Notes: a model not told the origin generated them from the sequence alone. A stretch of 64,000 nucleotides of DNA from Neiella litorisoli (GCF_014773395.1 NZ_JACXAF010000026.1:1-64000); one strand, 5' to 3'; numbered from the stretch's first letter, positions 44,761-53,959 are shown. Program-made: numbers and translations.

Positions 44761-45411
44761 CTATTTTAACCAGTTGAGGATTTCAGTCGGGTGCTCGACC
44801 ATACCGTCCGCGCCCCAGTCGTCAATCTTATCCTCCACGTCGATATAACCCCATTTCGCCAACAAGGTGGTCATGTTCACTTTGTTGCCAGCTTCCATAT
44901 CTCGTTCAGCATCGCCGACATAAATAATCTCACTCGGTACCATTGCAATAGCTTCTGCTGCTGTGGTCATCGGTAACGGGTGGGGTTTCGCAACGCCACA
45001 GGTATCGCCGCTGATCACCACCTTGCATTGGCCGAATAGGGGATAATGCGGCAGCAAGGCATCGGTAAGGAATGCCGGCTTATTGGTTACGATTCCCCAA
45101 GGAATCTGGCGTTGGTCCAGCTCATTGATTAGCGAGTCAATGCCGGGGTAAACAAGGGTGCCGCTGGCAATATCGTCGGCATAGAAATCAAGCAGCATTT
45201 GCCGCAATGGCGCAATATCGAACTGCTCTAGGCGATCACCCAAGGCTCGCCGAAGTAAGCCAATAGCGCCATGAGAGGCAAAGTCACAAACATGCTCATA
45301 GTCACTAACCGGCTCGCCAACGGCCGTTAGCACTTTATTCAGCGCTGTGACTAAATCCGGAGCGGTGTCGAGTAGTGTCCCGTCGAGATCAAATAAGACA
45401 GCTTTAGTCAT
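44761..45411 (-). CDS. gph: HAD phosphatase, phosphoglycolate phosphatase/MupP-like
   Basis: A 216-residue HAD phosphatase of the Gph/MupP group. Motif I is LFDLDGTLLDTAPDL, motif II is VTNKP near 117, Lys lies in VAKPHPLP, and motif IV is YVGDAERDMEAGN near 172. Members dephosphorylate 2-phosphoglycolate or, in MupP, N-acetylmuramic acid 6-phosphate; these cannot be separated by eye. The ATG at 45411 overlaps the ubiG stop by 8 nt (ATGACTAA), which fixes the start better than the longer open frame back to 45444. The ubiG-gph order is conserved in Shewanella-like genomes. Confidence 0.88.
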   Translation of the reverse strand: MTKAVLFDLDGTLLDTAPDLVTALNKVLTAVGEPVSDYEHVCDFASHGAIGLLRRALGDRLEQFDIAPLRQMLLDFYADDIASGTLVYPGIDSLINELDQRQIPWGIVTNKPAFLTDALLPHYPLFGQCKVVISGDTCGVAKPHPLPMTTAAEAIAMVPSEIIYVGDAERDMEAGNKVNMTTLLAKWGYIDVEDKIDDWGADGMVEHPTEILNWLK

Positions 45412-46123
45412 GATCGGAAGTGGCCTCCGGCTTTTGCAGCGCAACCATATAATTTACCGAGACATCATGGTGGAGTTTGAATTTGTCGGTCAGCGGGTTG
45501 TAGCGAAAGCCTGAAATGGCGCGGCTGTTTAAGCCAAATTGGTCGGTCATCGCCAACAGTTCTGAGGGCTTGATGAACTTGCCGTGCTCATGGGTTCCTT
45601 TGGGCAACCAGCCTAACACCTGCTCGGCTGCGACGATGGCCATCAAGTAGCTTCGCTTGGTGCGATTTAGCGTTGATAAAAACAACCAACCACCGGGTTT
45701 TAGCATGGTATTGCAGGCACGCAATACTGATAGCGGCTCAGGCACATGTTCGAGCATTTCCATGCAGCTAATGACATCAAAGGTTGCAGGTTGCGCTATG
45801 GCTAATTGCTCTGCCGTTTGCTGTTGATAATTGATGGGCAGCTGCGATTCGAGTGCGTGAAGCTTGGCAACTTGAATTGACGCGGCTGCCATATCAATGG
45901 CAGTGACGTCCGCACCTGCTCGCGCCATGCTTTCAGATAGCAGTCCGCCGCCACAGCCAACGTCGAGCAATTTTTTGCCAGCCACTCCCTGACTGTGCAG
46001 CTCAATAAATTGGCTGCGCAGCGGATTAATCTGATGTAGTGGCTTTGATTGCCCTTGTGGATCCCACCATGTTGCGGCCAAAGCCTCAAATTTGCTGATT
46101 TCCTGTTGATCGACGTTATTCAC
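45404..46123 (-). CDS. ubiG: ubiquinone biosynthesis O-methyltransferase
   Basis: A 239-residue SAM-dependent methyltransferase doing both O-methylation steps of ubiquinone synthesis. The start EISKFEALAATWWDPQGQSKPLHQINPLR is characteristic of UbiG. The SAM motif is LDVGCGGGLLSESMA near 61-75, followed by VTAIDMA and the motif II region CMEMLEHVPEP near 123. Length equals E. coli UbiG (240). It is coupled to gph by an 8-nt overlap. Confidence 0.97.
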   Translation of the reverse strand: MNNVDQQEISKFEALAATWWDPQGQSKPLHQINPLRSQFIELHSQGVAGKKLLDVGCGGGLLSESMARAGADVTAIDMAAASIQVAKLHALESQLPINYQQQTAEQLAIAQPATFDVISCMEMLEHVPEPLSVLRACNTMLKPGGWLFLSTLNRTKRSYLMAIVAAEQVLGWLPKGTHEHGKFIKPSELLAMTDQFGLNSRAISGFRYNPLTDKFKLHHDVSVNYMVALQKPEATSDHD

Positions 46124-46240
46124 TTCGGACTCATTTTTAAATTGCGAGGCTTGGCATTATAACGATCCGTGATGATCACGGTAGCGCTATAACTTGTTTT
46201 ATGTAAGATCGACGACACTGCACTAAGGAATAACGACGCC

Positions 46241-46615
46241 ATGGATACGGTCAACCAGTTAGCTCCAAACCGTTTAGCAAACGCCAAAGCATCCGCTTAC
46301 ATCTTACTGACATCAATCATTGCACTGGCGATGACGCTTTACTTCTGGCCAACGCCACACCCTGATTTATACCAAGTAGCCAACCAAATGGGATTACAGG
46401 GCCCAGAGCGCGAGCGTTTTGTCATGCTAGTGGAGCAAGCGAGGCATCAAGCGAAGCAAATACCTGCCGCTGACTCGGTGACGAGTGACAGCAAAAAACA
46501 AATCAAACAGCAGTTATTGAGCGAATTGGCTCAGTTTTTAACACCATACCAATTAGATGTTTTTGAGCGTCATTGTGAGCAAAAGCGCCGTGAATTTGCC
46601 CAAGTGCCGCTTTAG
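46241..46615 (+). CDS. small membrane-anchored protein of unknown function
   Basis: A 124-residue protein with one hydrophobic helix at about 20-38 and a helical, probably periplasmic, C-terminal region rich in Gln, Glu, Arg and Lys. The segment AQFLTPYQLDVFERH near residue 98 recalls LTxxQ-type helical proteins (Spy/CpxP-like), but the match is too weak to name it. It is 42 bp upstream of the secreted hydrolase gene on the same strand and may be cotranscribed. Confidence 0.6.
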   Translation: MDTVNQLAPNRLANAKASAYILLTSIIALAMTLYFWPTPHPDLYQVANQMGLQGPERERFVMLVEQARHQAKQIPAADSVTSDSKKQIKQQLLSELAQFLTPYQLDVFERHCEQKRREFAQVPL

Positions 46616-46657
46616 TGAGCGAATGTTGTACCCAGCCAGTTAATAGGGAATCTGTTC

Positions 46658-47830
46658 ATGAATAAATGTATTTGCGTCGCCGCTTTAATTGGCGTGCTCC
46701 TTAGCTTGAATGCTCCGGCGTTTGGTTACGATGGCAGTCTTGCCGGATTTAAAGCACATGTTGCTGAGTTTGCGCCACAAACGCCGATCCCAGAACAACT
46801 GACTACCACCGAGCTCAATGGCGCAACCATTCGTTATGGTATTTGGCGTACAACAAAAGCTCGCAAGGGCTTGGTGGTTTTCGCCAGCGGCCGAACCGAG
46901 TTCATCGAAAAGAATTTGCCAGCCTATACCGAGTTGCTGGCAAAAGGCTTTGATGTGTATACCTTTGACTGGCGGGGGCAGGGACTGTCGGAGCGCCAGC
47001 TGCGCCATTCCGAGCCGGGTCACATTGAGGACTTCGCCATTTATCTGGCTGACTTGGATGCCTTCATTCAACAAATCGTCCAGCCAGAACAGCAAACCGG
47101 CATGAAGCTATTGATGGGCCATTCGATGGGCGGCCATATTGGCTTGCGTTATTTGCAGCAACATCACAATGTTTTCGATCGCGCGCAGTTTTCATCACCA
47201 ATGATGGGTATTAAAGCCAACACTTGGCTAACGCGGCAGTTTGTCGGATTTCTTCATTGGGCAGGCTGGGGCCAATCCTGTGCACCGGGCAGCCAGCCTG
47301 TCTGGAAAAGCTACCTTGACCAAGATGCCTGCTCGGCAATCAAAAGCGGCATCGTGTCGTTACCAGAAAAGCCCGAGCGCGCATTGCTTTACTCCAACAA
47401 TCTCAATCATCTGGCCCAAGCAAGCTGTTGGGTTGAACAGAGCTTAGCGCACAACCCGAAACATCACTTAGGATTAGGCTGCCCAACCATTGACTGGGTC
47501 AAGGCGGCATTCCGTTCGATTGAGGATGCCAAAGGCCACCTCGACCAAATTAAAATTCCAGTGGTCATTGTTGGTTCTGCAGACGATAAAGTGGTGACCT
47601 TTTCAGCCCAGCAACAGGCCTGTAGTAGTATGGGCAATTGCTGTTTGTGGCAAACAACCGGTAGAGAAGACAAACCGGCAGCCCATGAAATTTTGATTGA
47701 AATCGATGATTATACCAACCAGTACTGGACGGCTTTTGATGCCTTAACCCATTCCTCGGATGCCGGTTGTGCCTGTGCCGAACTGCGTGACCGCTTTAGT
47801 CATCTGCAGTGTAGTAAAGAAGATGACTAA
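46658..47830 (+). CDS. secreted alpha/beta hydrolase, lysophospholipase-like
   Basis: A 390-residue alpha/beta hydrolase related to PldB lysophospholipases but with a signal peptide (about 1-23, ending AFG), so probably periplasmic or secreted. The nucleophile elbow is GHSMGGH near residue 152. DWRGQGLSERQ near 105 is typical of the serine aminopeptidase/monoacylglycerol lipase group. A catalytic Asp is likely in VGSADDKVV near 307, with a His in AAHEILIE near 340. The C-terminus has several Cys. Substrate probably a lipid ester; not certain. Confidence 0.82.
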   Translation: MNKCICVAALIGVLLSLNAPAFGYDGSLAGFKAHVAEFAPQTPIPEQLTTTELNGATIRYGIWRTTKARKGLVVFASGRTEFIEKNLPAYTELLAKGFDVYTFDWRGQGLSERQLRHSEPGHIEDFAIYLADLDAFIQQIVQPEQQTGMKLLMGHSMGGHIGLRYLQQHHNVFDRAQFSSPMMGIKANTWLTRQFVGFLHWAGWGQSCAPGSQPVWKSYLDQDACSAIKSGIVSLPEKPERALLYSNNLNHLAQASCWVEQSLAHNPKHHLGLGCPTIDWVKAAFRSIEDAKGHLDQIKIPVVIVGSADDKVVTFSAQQQACSSMGNCCLWQTTGREDKPAAHEILIEIDDYTNQYWTAFDALTHSSDAGCACAELRDRFSHLQCSKEDD

Positions 47831-47853
47831 CCATAGATGATATTTACCAAAGA

Positions 47854-47879
47854 GAAGGCCGCTGATCACAGCGGCCTTC
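47854..47879. terminator. hairpin between hydrolase and nhaA (weak bidirectional terminator)
   Basis: A perfect 11-bp stem GAAGGCCGCTG/CAGCGGCCTTC with an ATCA loop lies between two convergent genes. T-tracts are short on both sides, so termination efficiency may be modest. Confidence 0.6.
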
Positions 47880-47903
47880 GTCATATCTAAAAGCAATACT
47901 GAA

Positions 47904-49085
47904 TTATTGCTGCGGTGTTTTCGGTAGCACCTTGTTTAGGACAAAATATCCGGCCACGGCAGCGATTAGTGAGCCGAGCAAAATACCCAGTCGTTCATCA
48001 AAGCCATAGTCGCCAGCTCCTGCTTCAAATGCCAGTGAGCTGATGAATAAACTCATGGTAAAGCCGATACCGCACAAGATCGATGCTCCGAAAATCTGCA
48101 TCCAGGTGACTTTATCCGGCAGCTTGGCGCCACCGATGACAGTTGCCAGCCAGCTGAACAGCATGATGCCAATTGGCTTACCGAGCACTAAGCCAAGGGC
48201 AATGCCGACAGGCACGGCATGCAGTGTCTGCTCCATGGTTAAACCGAGAAGCGGTAAGCCGGCGTTGGAAAAGGCAAAGATCGGCAAAATAATGAAGGCC
48301 ACGGTGTGGTGGAGGTTGTGTTCCAGCTCTTTTGCAGGCGAGTAATCCGGGTTATTTGGATCGCGCATTGGGATGAAAAACGCCAACACAACTCCGGCTA
48401 ACGTCGCATGAACGCCCGATTTCAGTACTGCCCACCAAAGAATAAAACCTATCGTTAAGTAGATTGACGAGTTCACCACCTTCATGCGGTTGAGGCCGAA
48501 TAGTGCCGCTAACGAGATCCCAGCGACCACAAAGGCTGTGGTGGATAGATCACCGCTGTAGAACACCGCAATAATGAGAATGGCGCCAATGTCATCAAGA
48601 ATCGCCAGTGACAATAAGAAGATTTTCAATGCCAATGGCACGCGTTTACCGAGCAAACTCAACACGCCCAGGGCGAATGCAATGTCGGTTGCCGCTGGAA
48701 TGGCCCATCCGCCCATCGCTTCGGCATCACCCCAGTTCATCATGGCGTAAATGCCCGAAGGCACCAAAATGCCGCCAACTGCAGCAAAGGCTGGCATGAT
48801 GATTTTGGAGGTTTCGTTAAGTTCGCCTTCCATAAATTCACGTTTTAATTCGAGACCCACGTGAAGGAAGAAGATTGCCATCAGGCCATCGTTAATCCAC
48901 AAAAGGAGAGGTTTAGCGATATCCAGCTGGCCAATTTGAATGGCCAGCGGCATAGCTAAAAGGCCTTCTCGAAACCCAGCTAACGGTGAGTTGGCGACAA
49001 TCAGTGCTAGCACCGTTGCGACCACGAGAATAATCCCGCCAGCCGACTCCAGCTTGAGAAAGTTCGTTATGTTTGAATTTTGCAT
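47904..49085 (-). CDS. nhaA: Na+/H+ antiporter NhaA
   Basis: A 393-residue NhaA antiporter with twelve hydrophobic segments. It exports Na+ in exchange for two H+ and sets pH and sodium tolerance. The ion-binding pair is in SLAILDDIGAILIIAVFY (two adjacent Asp near 163). HVGLELKREFMEGEL near 75 and the N-terminal FLKLESAGGIILV are also characteristic. Length is that of E. coli NhaA (388). It ends near the hydrolase terminator and is followed upstream by the nhaB terminator. Confidence 0.97.
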   Translation of the reverse strand: MQNSNITNFLKLESAGGIILVVATVLALIVANSPLAGFREGLLAMPLAIQIGQLDIAKPLLLWINDGLMAIFFLHVGLELKREFMEGELNETSKIIMPAFAAVGGILVPSGIYAMMNWGDAEAMGGWAIPAATDIAFALGVLSLLGKRVPLALKIFLLSLAILDDIGAILIIAVFYSGDLSTTAFVVAGISLAALFGLNRMKVVNSSIYLTIGFILWWAVLKSGVHATLAGVVLAFFIPMRDPNNPDYSPAKELEHNLHHTVAFIILPIFAFSNAGLPLLGLTMEQTLHAVPVGIALGLVLGKPIGIMLFSWLATVIGGAKLPDKVTWMQIFGASILCGIGFTMSLFISSLAFEAGAGDYGFDERLGILLGSLIAAVAGYFVLNKVLPKTPQQ

Positions 49086-49223
49086 TACTGGTCCTTCAAT
49101 GTTTCCATTTAATTATCAGTCTAATAGAGGAAAGCTGAATATTCGATGAATTGTCGATGAACAAAGACTAGAACAATAATGACAGTCGAATGAGGAAATC
49201 AAGGACAATCGAATTCGGGTCAT

Positions 49224-49254
49224 AAAAAAAGCTTCCCGAAGGAAGCTTTTTTTT
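49224..49254 (-). terminator. intrinsic terminator of nhaB
   Basis: Stem AAGCTTCC/GGAAGCTT with a CGAA tetraloop, flanked by seven A on one side and eight T on the other, so usable in both directions. It lies 26 bp after the nhaB stop. Confidence 0.92.
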
Positions 49255-49280
49255 ATGTGTTATTTATTGGCTTGTGCTAG

Positions 49281-50879
49281 CTAATGATGGCCGCCAGTTG
49301 CAGGCGCAGCATCTAAGATACTGTGGTGAGTGAGCCATCCGGCATCGTACATCCAGTCGGTCACCGGCATCAGCAGGAACTCGGTTGCCAACAAACTGAC
49401 GATAACCAATACGATGGTATACGGCAGTGCCATCCACACCATGCGACCGTATGACAAACGAATCAACGGCGCAATGGCCGAGGTCAGCAGGAACAAGAAT
49501 GCCGCTTGGCCGTTTGGAGTCGCCACGCTTGGCAGGTTGGTACCGGTGTTAATGGCAACCGCCAGCAGGTAGAACTGATCTTGGTCAATCACACCTTCTT
49601 TCAAGGCATCAACCATTTCGGTGATATAGACGGTGCCAACAAAGACGTTGTCACTAATCATTGACAGCAAACCGTTGGCGACAAATACCCCGAATAGCTG
49701 CTCGCGACCATCAAACGACAACACATAGCTGATCACTGGGGCGAACAAATCTTGCTGAATGATAACCGCGACAACGGCAAAGAATACGGTCAACAATGCC
49801 GTGAACGGCAACGCTTCTTCAAACGCATGACCAAGGCGATGTTCTTCGATAATGCCGGTGAAGGCGGTCGCCAGTACGATAACCGACAAGCCGATTAAAC
49901 CGACCGAAGCAAGATGAAGGGCGAGGGCAATCACTAGCCAAACACCAATCAGGCCTTGAACGACCAGCGCTGCATTGTCTTTGGCAGTGCGTTCTTCATC
50001 ACTTTTCTTGTCAAATTCCGCGAGAATCTGATGAACCGCTGGCGGTAGTTGCGCGCCATAGCCAAACCAGCCCAATTTCTCCAACGCGAAACAGGTGAGG
50101 AGACCGAAAATCAGTGTCGGCACAGTAATCGCTGCCATACGCAAATAGAACTCAATGAAATCCCAATGGGCAGCTGCGGCAATGATTAAGTTTTGCGGTT
50201 CACCCACTTGGGTACATACGCCACCTAAGGCCGTACCAACGCCAGCGTGCATCATCAGATTACGCAAAAACGCGCGGAATGCTTCGAGCTCTTCGCGATG
50301 CTGCTGTTTTAGCTCATCGTCAGTGGTGTGGTCATGATCGTGCTCGGCTTGCTTGCCCGACGCGACTTTGTGGTAAATAGCGTAGAAGCCGGTCGCTACG
50401 GCGATGACCACCGCGATCACGGTCAGAGCATCAAGGAATGCCGAGAGAAATGCCGCTGCAAAACAGAATGAAAGCGACAGTAAGGCTTTGGAGCGAACCT
50501 TAACCAGCAATTTTGTGAAAATATACAACAATAGTTGCTTCATAAAATAAATGCCGGCAACCATGAAAATAAGCAACAAAATGACTTCGATGTTGGCTTC
50601 GATTTCATGCATCACCACATCTGGCGATGCCAGACCAATGATAATTGCTTCGATCGTTAGTAAGCCACCGGGTTGCAATGGATAGCATTTTAGCGCCATC
50701 GCAAGGGTGAAAATAAATTCGACAATCAGCAGCCAACCCGCGACAAATGGGTCGACGCTAGCGACAATGGGGTTAACCACCAAAAACAGCAGAATGGCCT
50801 GCTTATACCAGAGCGGTGCATTGCCCAGGAAATTCGCAAAGAAGGCCTTTTGAATGGAACTTGCCATAGTAGAAGTCAT
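49281..50879 (-). CDS. nhaB: Na+/H+ antiporter NhaB
   Basis: A 532-residue NhaB antiporter with about twelve hydrophobic segments, close to the usual length of E. coli (513) and Vibrio NhaB proteins. The start [21 protein letters not shown] is characteristic. [15 protein letters not shown] near 140 and [17 protein letters not shown] near 455 are conserved transport segments. It is divergent from fadR, the arrangement found in enteric bacteria and vibrios. A short His/Asp-rich loop ([11 protein letters not shown]) lies near 178. Confidence 0.96.
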   Translation of the reverse strand: MTSTMASSIQKAFFANFLGNAPLWYKQAILLFLVVNPIVASVDPFVAGWLLIVEFIFTLAMALKCYPLQPGGLLTIEAIIIGLASPDVVMHEIEANIEVILLLIFMVAGIYFMKQLLLYIFTKLLVKVRSKALLSLSFCFAAAFLSAFLDALTVIAVVIAVATGFYAIYHKVASGKQAEHDHDHTTDDELKQQHREELEAFRAFLRNLMMHAGVGTALGGVCTQVGEPQNLIIAAAAHWDFIEFYLRMAAITVPTLIFGLLTCFALEKLGWFGYGAQLPPAVHQILAEFDKKSDEERTAKDNAALVVQGLIGVWLVIALALHLASVGLIGLSVIVLATAFTGIIEEHRLGHAFEEALPFTALLTVFFAVVAVIIQQDLFAPVISYVLSFDGREQLFGVFVANGLLSMISDNVFVGTVYITEMVDALKEGVIDQDQFYLLAVAINTGTNLPSVATPNGQAAFLFLLTSAIAPLIRLSYGRMVWMALPYTIVLVIVSLLATEFLLMPVTDWMYDAGWLTHHSILDAAPATGGHH

Positions 50880-51047
50880 CCTAATTTGTAATATATTTGT
50901 TAAATTGTGGGGCTGATCCGATTGTATCTTATCCTTACAATAAACCGGTTTAATTTTCGTAATTTTTCAACAGGAATAGCCAAGTTAGATCACGTAATGG
51001 TTAATTTTTAAACAAATTGCCAGCAATAAAAGATGTCGTTTAACGGC

Positions 51048-51080
51048 TTGTTGCTGTGTTAGCTGCTCTGGTATGATGAG
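51048..51080 (+). promoter_or_regulatory. fadR promoter with overlapping FadR-like operator
   Basis: The bases TCTGGTATGATGAG at 51067-51080 match 11 of 14 positions of the FadR operator half-sites (TCTGGTAC-GACCAG). They contain an extended -10 TGG-TATGAT (51069-51077). A -35-like TTGTTG lies at 51048-51053, with an 18-bp spacer. If real, FadR would bind its own -10 and repress itself. The evidence is a single imperfect site. Confidence 0.45.
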
Positions 51081-51138
51081 TCGATTTTATGCTGACATGG
51101 GTGGAGTAGGCTTGTCTCATTTAGACCGCAGAGGAAAC

Positions 51139-51864
51139 GTGGATGATCAAAGTGTCATCCAGGCAAAGAACCCCGCAGAATTTGCCGAAGAGTATATCGT
51201 TCGTTCGATATGGAACAATCGTTTCCCGCCGGGAACTATTTTGCCCGCCGAGCGAGAGTTGTCGGAATTAATTGGTGTGACTCGTACGACTTTGCGAGAG
51301 GTGCTGCAGCGCTTAAAGCAAGACGGTTGGATCACCATTCAGCACGGTAAACCGACCCGAGTGAATAACTTCTGGGAGACTTCCGGCCTGAACATTCTGA
51401 TGACGCTGGCGCGCCTAGACCAAGATGGCATGCCCGATCTGGTTAAGCATCTGCTGTCGGCTCGGACTAACATCTCTGCGATCTACATGCGTGCGGCAAT
51501 TAAAGCTGCGCCGCAAGCCATTATCGATGCCCTCGATCAAGCGCTCAATACTGAAGATGACGGCACCGCGTTTGCCAATGCTGACTATGAATTGCATCAA
51601 ACCATGGCGCGCGAGTCAGGCAACCCGATTTATGTGTTGATCCTCAATGGCTTCCGTAACCTGTCGATGCGTATTGGTGGCCATCACTTTAGCTATCCTG
51701 ACAGCCGTGAAGCCGCCCGCGAGTTTTATCGCAAGCTGAAAGATATTACTGAAACCAAGCGCCATAACGATGCGGTTGTTGCCGTCCGCGAATATGGCCG
51801 GCAAAGTGGTTTATTGTGGCAGGCTCACCAACAAGAAATCCCGTCAGATTTAGTCGAAAAATAA
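51139..51864 (+). CDS. fadR: fatty-acid-responsive regulator FadR
   Basis: A 241-residue GntR-family regulator that binds DNA as a dimer and releases on long-chain acyl-CoA, controlling fatty acid breakdown and synthesis. The winged helix is almost identical to E. coli FadR (SIWNNRFPPGTILPAER, RTTLREVLQRL and HGKPTRVNNFW). The acyl-CoA-binding C-terminal domain includes GNPIYVLILNGFRNL. The frame is open from 51073, but GTG 51139 has GAGG upstream and gives an N-terminus and length like E. coli FadR (239). It lacks the roughly 40-residue insertion of Vibrio FadR. Confidence 0.96.
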   Translation: MDDQSVIQAKNPAEFAEEYIVRSIWNNRFPPGTILPAERELSELIGVTRTTLREVLQRLKQDGWITIQHGKPTRVNNFWETSGLNILMTLARLDQDGMPDLVKHLLSARTNISAIYMRAAIKAAPQAIIDALDQALNTEDDGTAFANADYELHQTMARESGNPIYVLILNGFRNLSMRIGGHHFSYPDSREAAREFYRKLKDITETKRHNDAVVAVREYGRQSGLLWQAHQQEIPSDLVEK

Positions 51865-51911
51865 CGCCTGCTTGCCCTAACCCCAGTTCATGAACAGGGA
51901 CTGGGACAGAC

Positions 51912-51939
51912 AAAAAAGCCGTCATCATGACGGCTTTTT
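51912..51939. terminator. bidirectional terminator between fadR and ompW
   Basis: A stem AAAAAGCCGTCAT/ATGACGGCTTTTT with a 1-nt centre, A-rich on the left and T-rich on the right. It is positioned to end both convergent genes. Confidence 0.92.
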
Positions 51940-51960
51940 CGATCGTGGCAAGCGAGCAAA

Positions 51961-52638
51961 TTAGAAGGTGTAACCTGCGCTAACCATGTACACGAACGGA
52001 TCAATATCAACGCTAACTTTCGATTTCAGTTCGCCTACTTTGAAATTGGCATCGGTGGAAATGTCGATGTAGCGGATTTGGCCATTCAAGTGCCATTTTT
52101 CGTTCAATTTGTAATCTAAGCCAATTTGCGCCGCCCAACCAAATGAACTGTCTAAATCAAGTGAATTAAAGCCCTGATCTTTACGGCTGCCTTTGAATTG
52201 CTCATCAAAGAAGATGGTGTAGTTCAAGCCGGCACCCACGTATGGGCGAAACTTAGATTCTGGGCCACCGAAGTAATATTGCACGGACAGTGTCGGCGGC
52301 AGGTGGCTAACTTCAGCAAGCTTACCATCACCTAAACCAAGCGCAGAGTTTTGCAGGTTAACGTCATGGGTAAACGGGGTTGCAGCCAACAACTCGATGC
52401 CCCAATTGTTGTCAAACATGTAAGCGAAGTTGAGGCCGATCTGAGTGTTGCTATCGACACCAACGGTCATACCGGTGTCACCCAAGCTTTCAACATGAAC
52501 ATTGCCAGAGCTGTCGTCTGGCGAAACGTGGACAATACCACCGCGGACAATAATATCACCGGCTTGATGCGCCAGCGCTGATGATGCTATTCCAAGGGAG
52601 GCCAAAGATACCGCTGCAGCAAGAATTGTTGTTTTCAT
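51961..52638 (-). CDS. ompW: outer-membrane protein OmpW
   Basis: A 225-residue eight-stranded outer-membrane barrel of the OmpW family, with a signal peptide ending at SSALA (about residue 22). GDIIVRGGIVHVSPDD at the mature start, NWGIELLAATPFTHDV, RPYVGAGLNYTIFF and the terminal aromatic VSAGYTF are typical. OmpW takes part in passage of small hydrophobic compounds and in stress and redox adaptation. The frame is open 4 codons upstream, but GGAT precedes the ATG at 52638 at good distance. A class II FNR site lies upstream, in line with FNR control of ompW in enterobacteria. Confidence 0.95.
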   Translation of the reverse strand: MKTTILAAAVSLASLGIASSALAHQAGDIIVRGGIVHVSPDDSSGNVHVESLGDTGMTVGVDSNTQIGLNFAYMFDNNWGIELLAATPFTHDVNLQNSALGLGDGKLAEVSHLPPTLSVQYYFGGPESKFRPYVGAGLNYTIFFDEQFKGSRKDQGFNSLDLDSSFGWAAQIGLDYKLNEKWHLNGQIRYIDISTDANFKVGELKSKVSVDIDPFVYMVSAGYTF

Positions 52639-52664
52639 TATGTTATCCATTTGTTTTTAAAGTG

Positions 52665-52713
52665 CAGGCAAATTGTCGTTGCCTTGCTGCCTTCAAAAAC
52701 TGATCTAGATCAA
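52665..52713 (-). promoter_or_regulatory. class II FNR-type ompW promoter
   Basis: On the minus strand TTGAT-CTAG-ATCAG (52713-52700) matches FNR at 9 of 10 core positions. A -10-like GACAAT lies at 52677-52672, giving a start near 52665. The FNR centre is 41.5 bp upstream of that start, the class II position. This is the same geometry as at adhE. Confidence 0.7.
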
Positions 52714-52768
52714 TTGAAAACGCGACTGATTCTCAAAACTGTGACGATATCCCCGTTGGTTATTTTTT

Positions 52769-53236
52769 TTAGATATTTGATTTATTGCGCTGTTCATTAT
52801 CGCGGTTTGTTGCATCAGCTTTAAGCGCAAACTCAAGCTGTTTTTGCTGACTGATTTGTTGGTACGCCAAGCGATATTTTTGTGCTTTGCTGATGTCAAT
52901 CGGACAGCCAAAATGGCCGTGTTGAAAGAGACTACTTAAAATCAGCATGGCTCTTGCTGAGCCATTCTCCGCCTCTTTAGTCAGTCGCTCAGTGGCTGCT
53001 TGCGGGTCACTGTCGAATCCGCCGATACCACGGAGTTGGTATAACGACAGATCGATTCTCGCGTTGACCAACTGTTGCGCTTGTCGGTAACGTTCGACGG
53101 CTTGTTGCCACTGTCCTTGATCGGCGAATTGTTTCGCTTGCCGATAATGAGAGTACGGCGAGATATCATCCAGTTGACGTTCTGCTGCAGCGTCAGCTGA
53201 AACTAGCGTCAATGCAATTAGTGCGATTCGTAACAT
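52769..53236 (-). CDS. secreted Sel1-like/TPR-like protein
   Basis: A 155-residue protein with a signal peptide (about 1-18, ending ADAAA). The mature part has TPR/Sel1-like helical pairs: YRQAKQFADQGQWQQAVERYRQA, then ERLTKEAENGSARAMLILSSLFQHGHF, typical of small periplasmic scaffold proteins. The tail is charged. The frame is open to a TTG at 53251, but GAGG lies before ATG 53236, so this start is chosen. Function is not known. A CRP-like site lies about 90 bp upstream. Confidence 0.72.
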   Translation of the reverse strand: MLRIALIALTLVSADAAAERQLDDISPYSHYRQAKQFADQGQWQQAVERYRQAQQLVNARIDLSLYQLRGIGGFDSDPQAATERLTKEAENGSARAMLILSSLFQHGHFGCPIDISKAQKYRLAYQQISQQKQLEFALKADATNRDNEQRNKSNI

Positions 53237-53318
53237 TGTTATACACCTCAACTAACAACTTTTTGGCAACATTGCTCGATCAGGTTAATAACAATTAGGC
53301 GTCAAAGGAAGCCGAAAA

Positions 53319-53334
53319 TGTGATTTGAATCACT
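53319..53334 (-). promoter_or_regulatory. CRP-like binding site
   Basis: The sequence TGTGA-TTTGAA-TCACT, extended by AAA on the left, is a near-perfect CRP consensus (TGTGA-N6-TCACA). It lies 83-98 bp upstream of the Sel1-like gene. No well-placed -10 could be fixed, so the class of control is open. Confidence 0.5.
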
Positions 53335-53416
53335 GAGATACCGGTTTCACATTTTCAAGTCATTGATTCTTGGTGAAAAAATAATTTCACAAAAAATCAT
53401 ATTCCGTCATTTGAGC

Positions 53417-53842
53417 TCAAGAGTAGTCAATTCGTTTTCTCATTGATTTGACTTCGCTTCGCTGCGATTTTCGCTCTAAACGTTTTCGTTGTGACGCTTT
53501 GGTTGGTTTTGTCGCGCGCCGTGTTTTGATTGGCTTGGTGGCACGGAGGATGAGGTCTTTGAGCCGCGCAAGGGCATCTTCCTTGTTTTGCTGCTGTGTT
53601 CGAAATTGCTGTGCTTTGATAATGACCTCACCGTCTTTGGTAATGCGCTGGTCGTTACAGCTCAGCAGTCGCTCTTTGTAGTAGGGAGGCAGAGAGGAGT
53701 TGGCGATATTGAACCTTAAGTGGACAGCGCTCGAAACTTTGTTGACGTTCTGGCCGCCGGCACCTTGGGCACGGATTGCGGTTAATTCAACTTCCCAGTC
53801 AGCTAGCGATACATTGTTCGAAAGGGTAATGAAAGTGGCCAT
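53417..53842 (-). CDS. arfB: alternative ribosome-rescue factor ArfB (YaeJ)
   Basis: A 141-residue peptidyl-tRNA hydrolase that rescues ribosomes stalled at mRNA ends. The catalytic GGQ is in AQGAGGQNVNKVSSAVHLRF near 27-46. The C-terminal tail is strongly basic (KRLERKSQRSEVKSMRKR), as needed to enter the mRNA channel. Length equals E. coli ArfB (140). Confidence 0.95.
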   Translation of the reverse strand: MATFITLSNNVSLADWEVELTAIRAQGAGGQNVNKVSSAVHLRFNIANSSLPPYYKERLLSCNDQRITKDGEVIIKAQQFRTQQQNKEDALARLKDLILRATKPIKTRRATKPTKASQRKRLERKSQRSEVKSMRKRIDYS

Positions 53843-53908
53843 GTTGGTTTAGCTGCACATGTTGGTTTAGCAGCAGTAGTGGGCTTAGTTGGTGCTCAAT
53901 CTGCTGGT

Positions 53909-53952
53909 CGGTATCAGGAGCACAGCATCATAGCATTTTGCTCCTGATACCG
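53909..53952. repeat. 14-bp perfect inverted repeat after the redoxin gene
   Basis: Arms CGGTATCAGGAGCA and its exact complement flank a 16-nt loop. It begins 8 bases after the redoxin stop (minus strand). No T-run follows, so it is not a normal intrinsic terminator. It may act in mRNA stability. Confidence 0.55.
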
Positions 53953-53959
53953 TCCTGAT

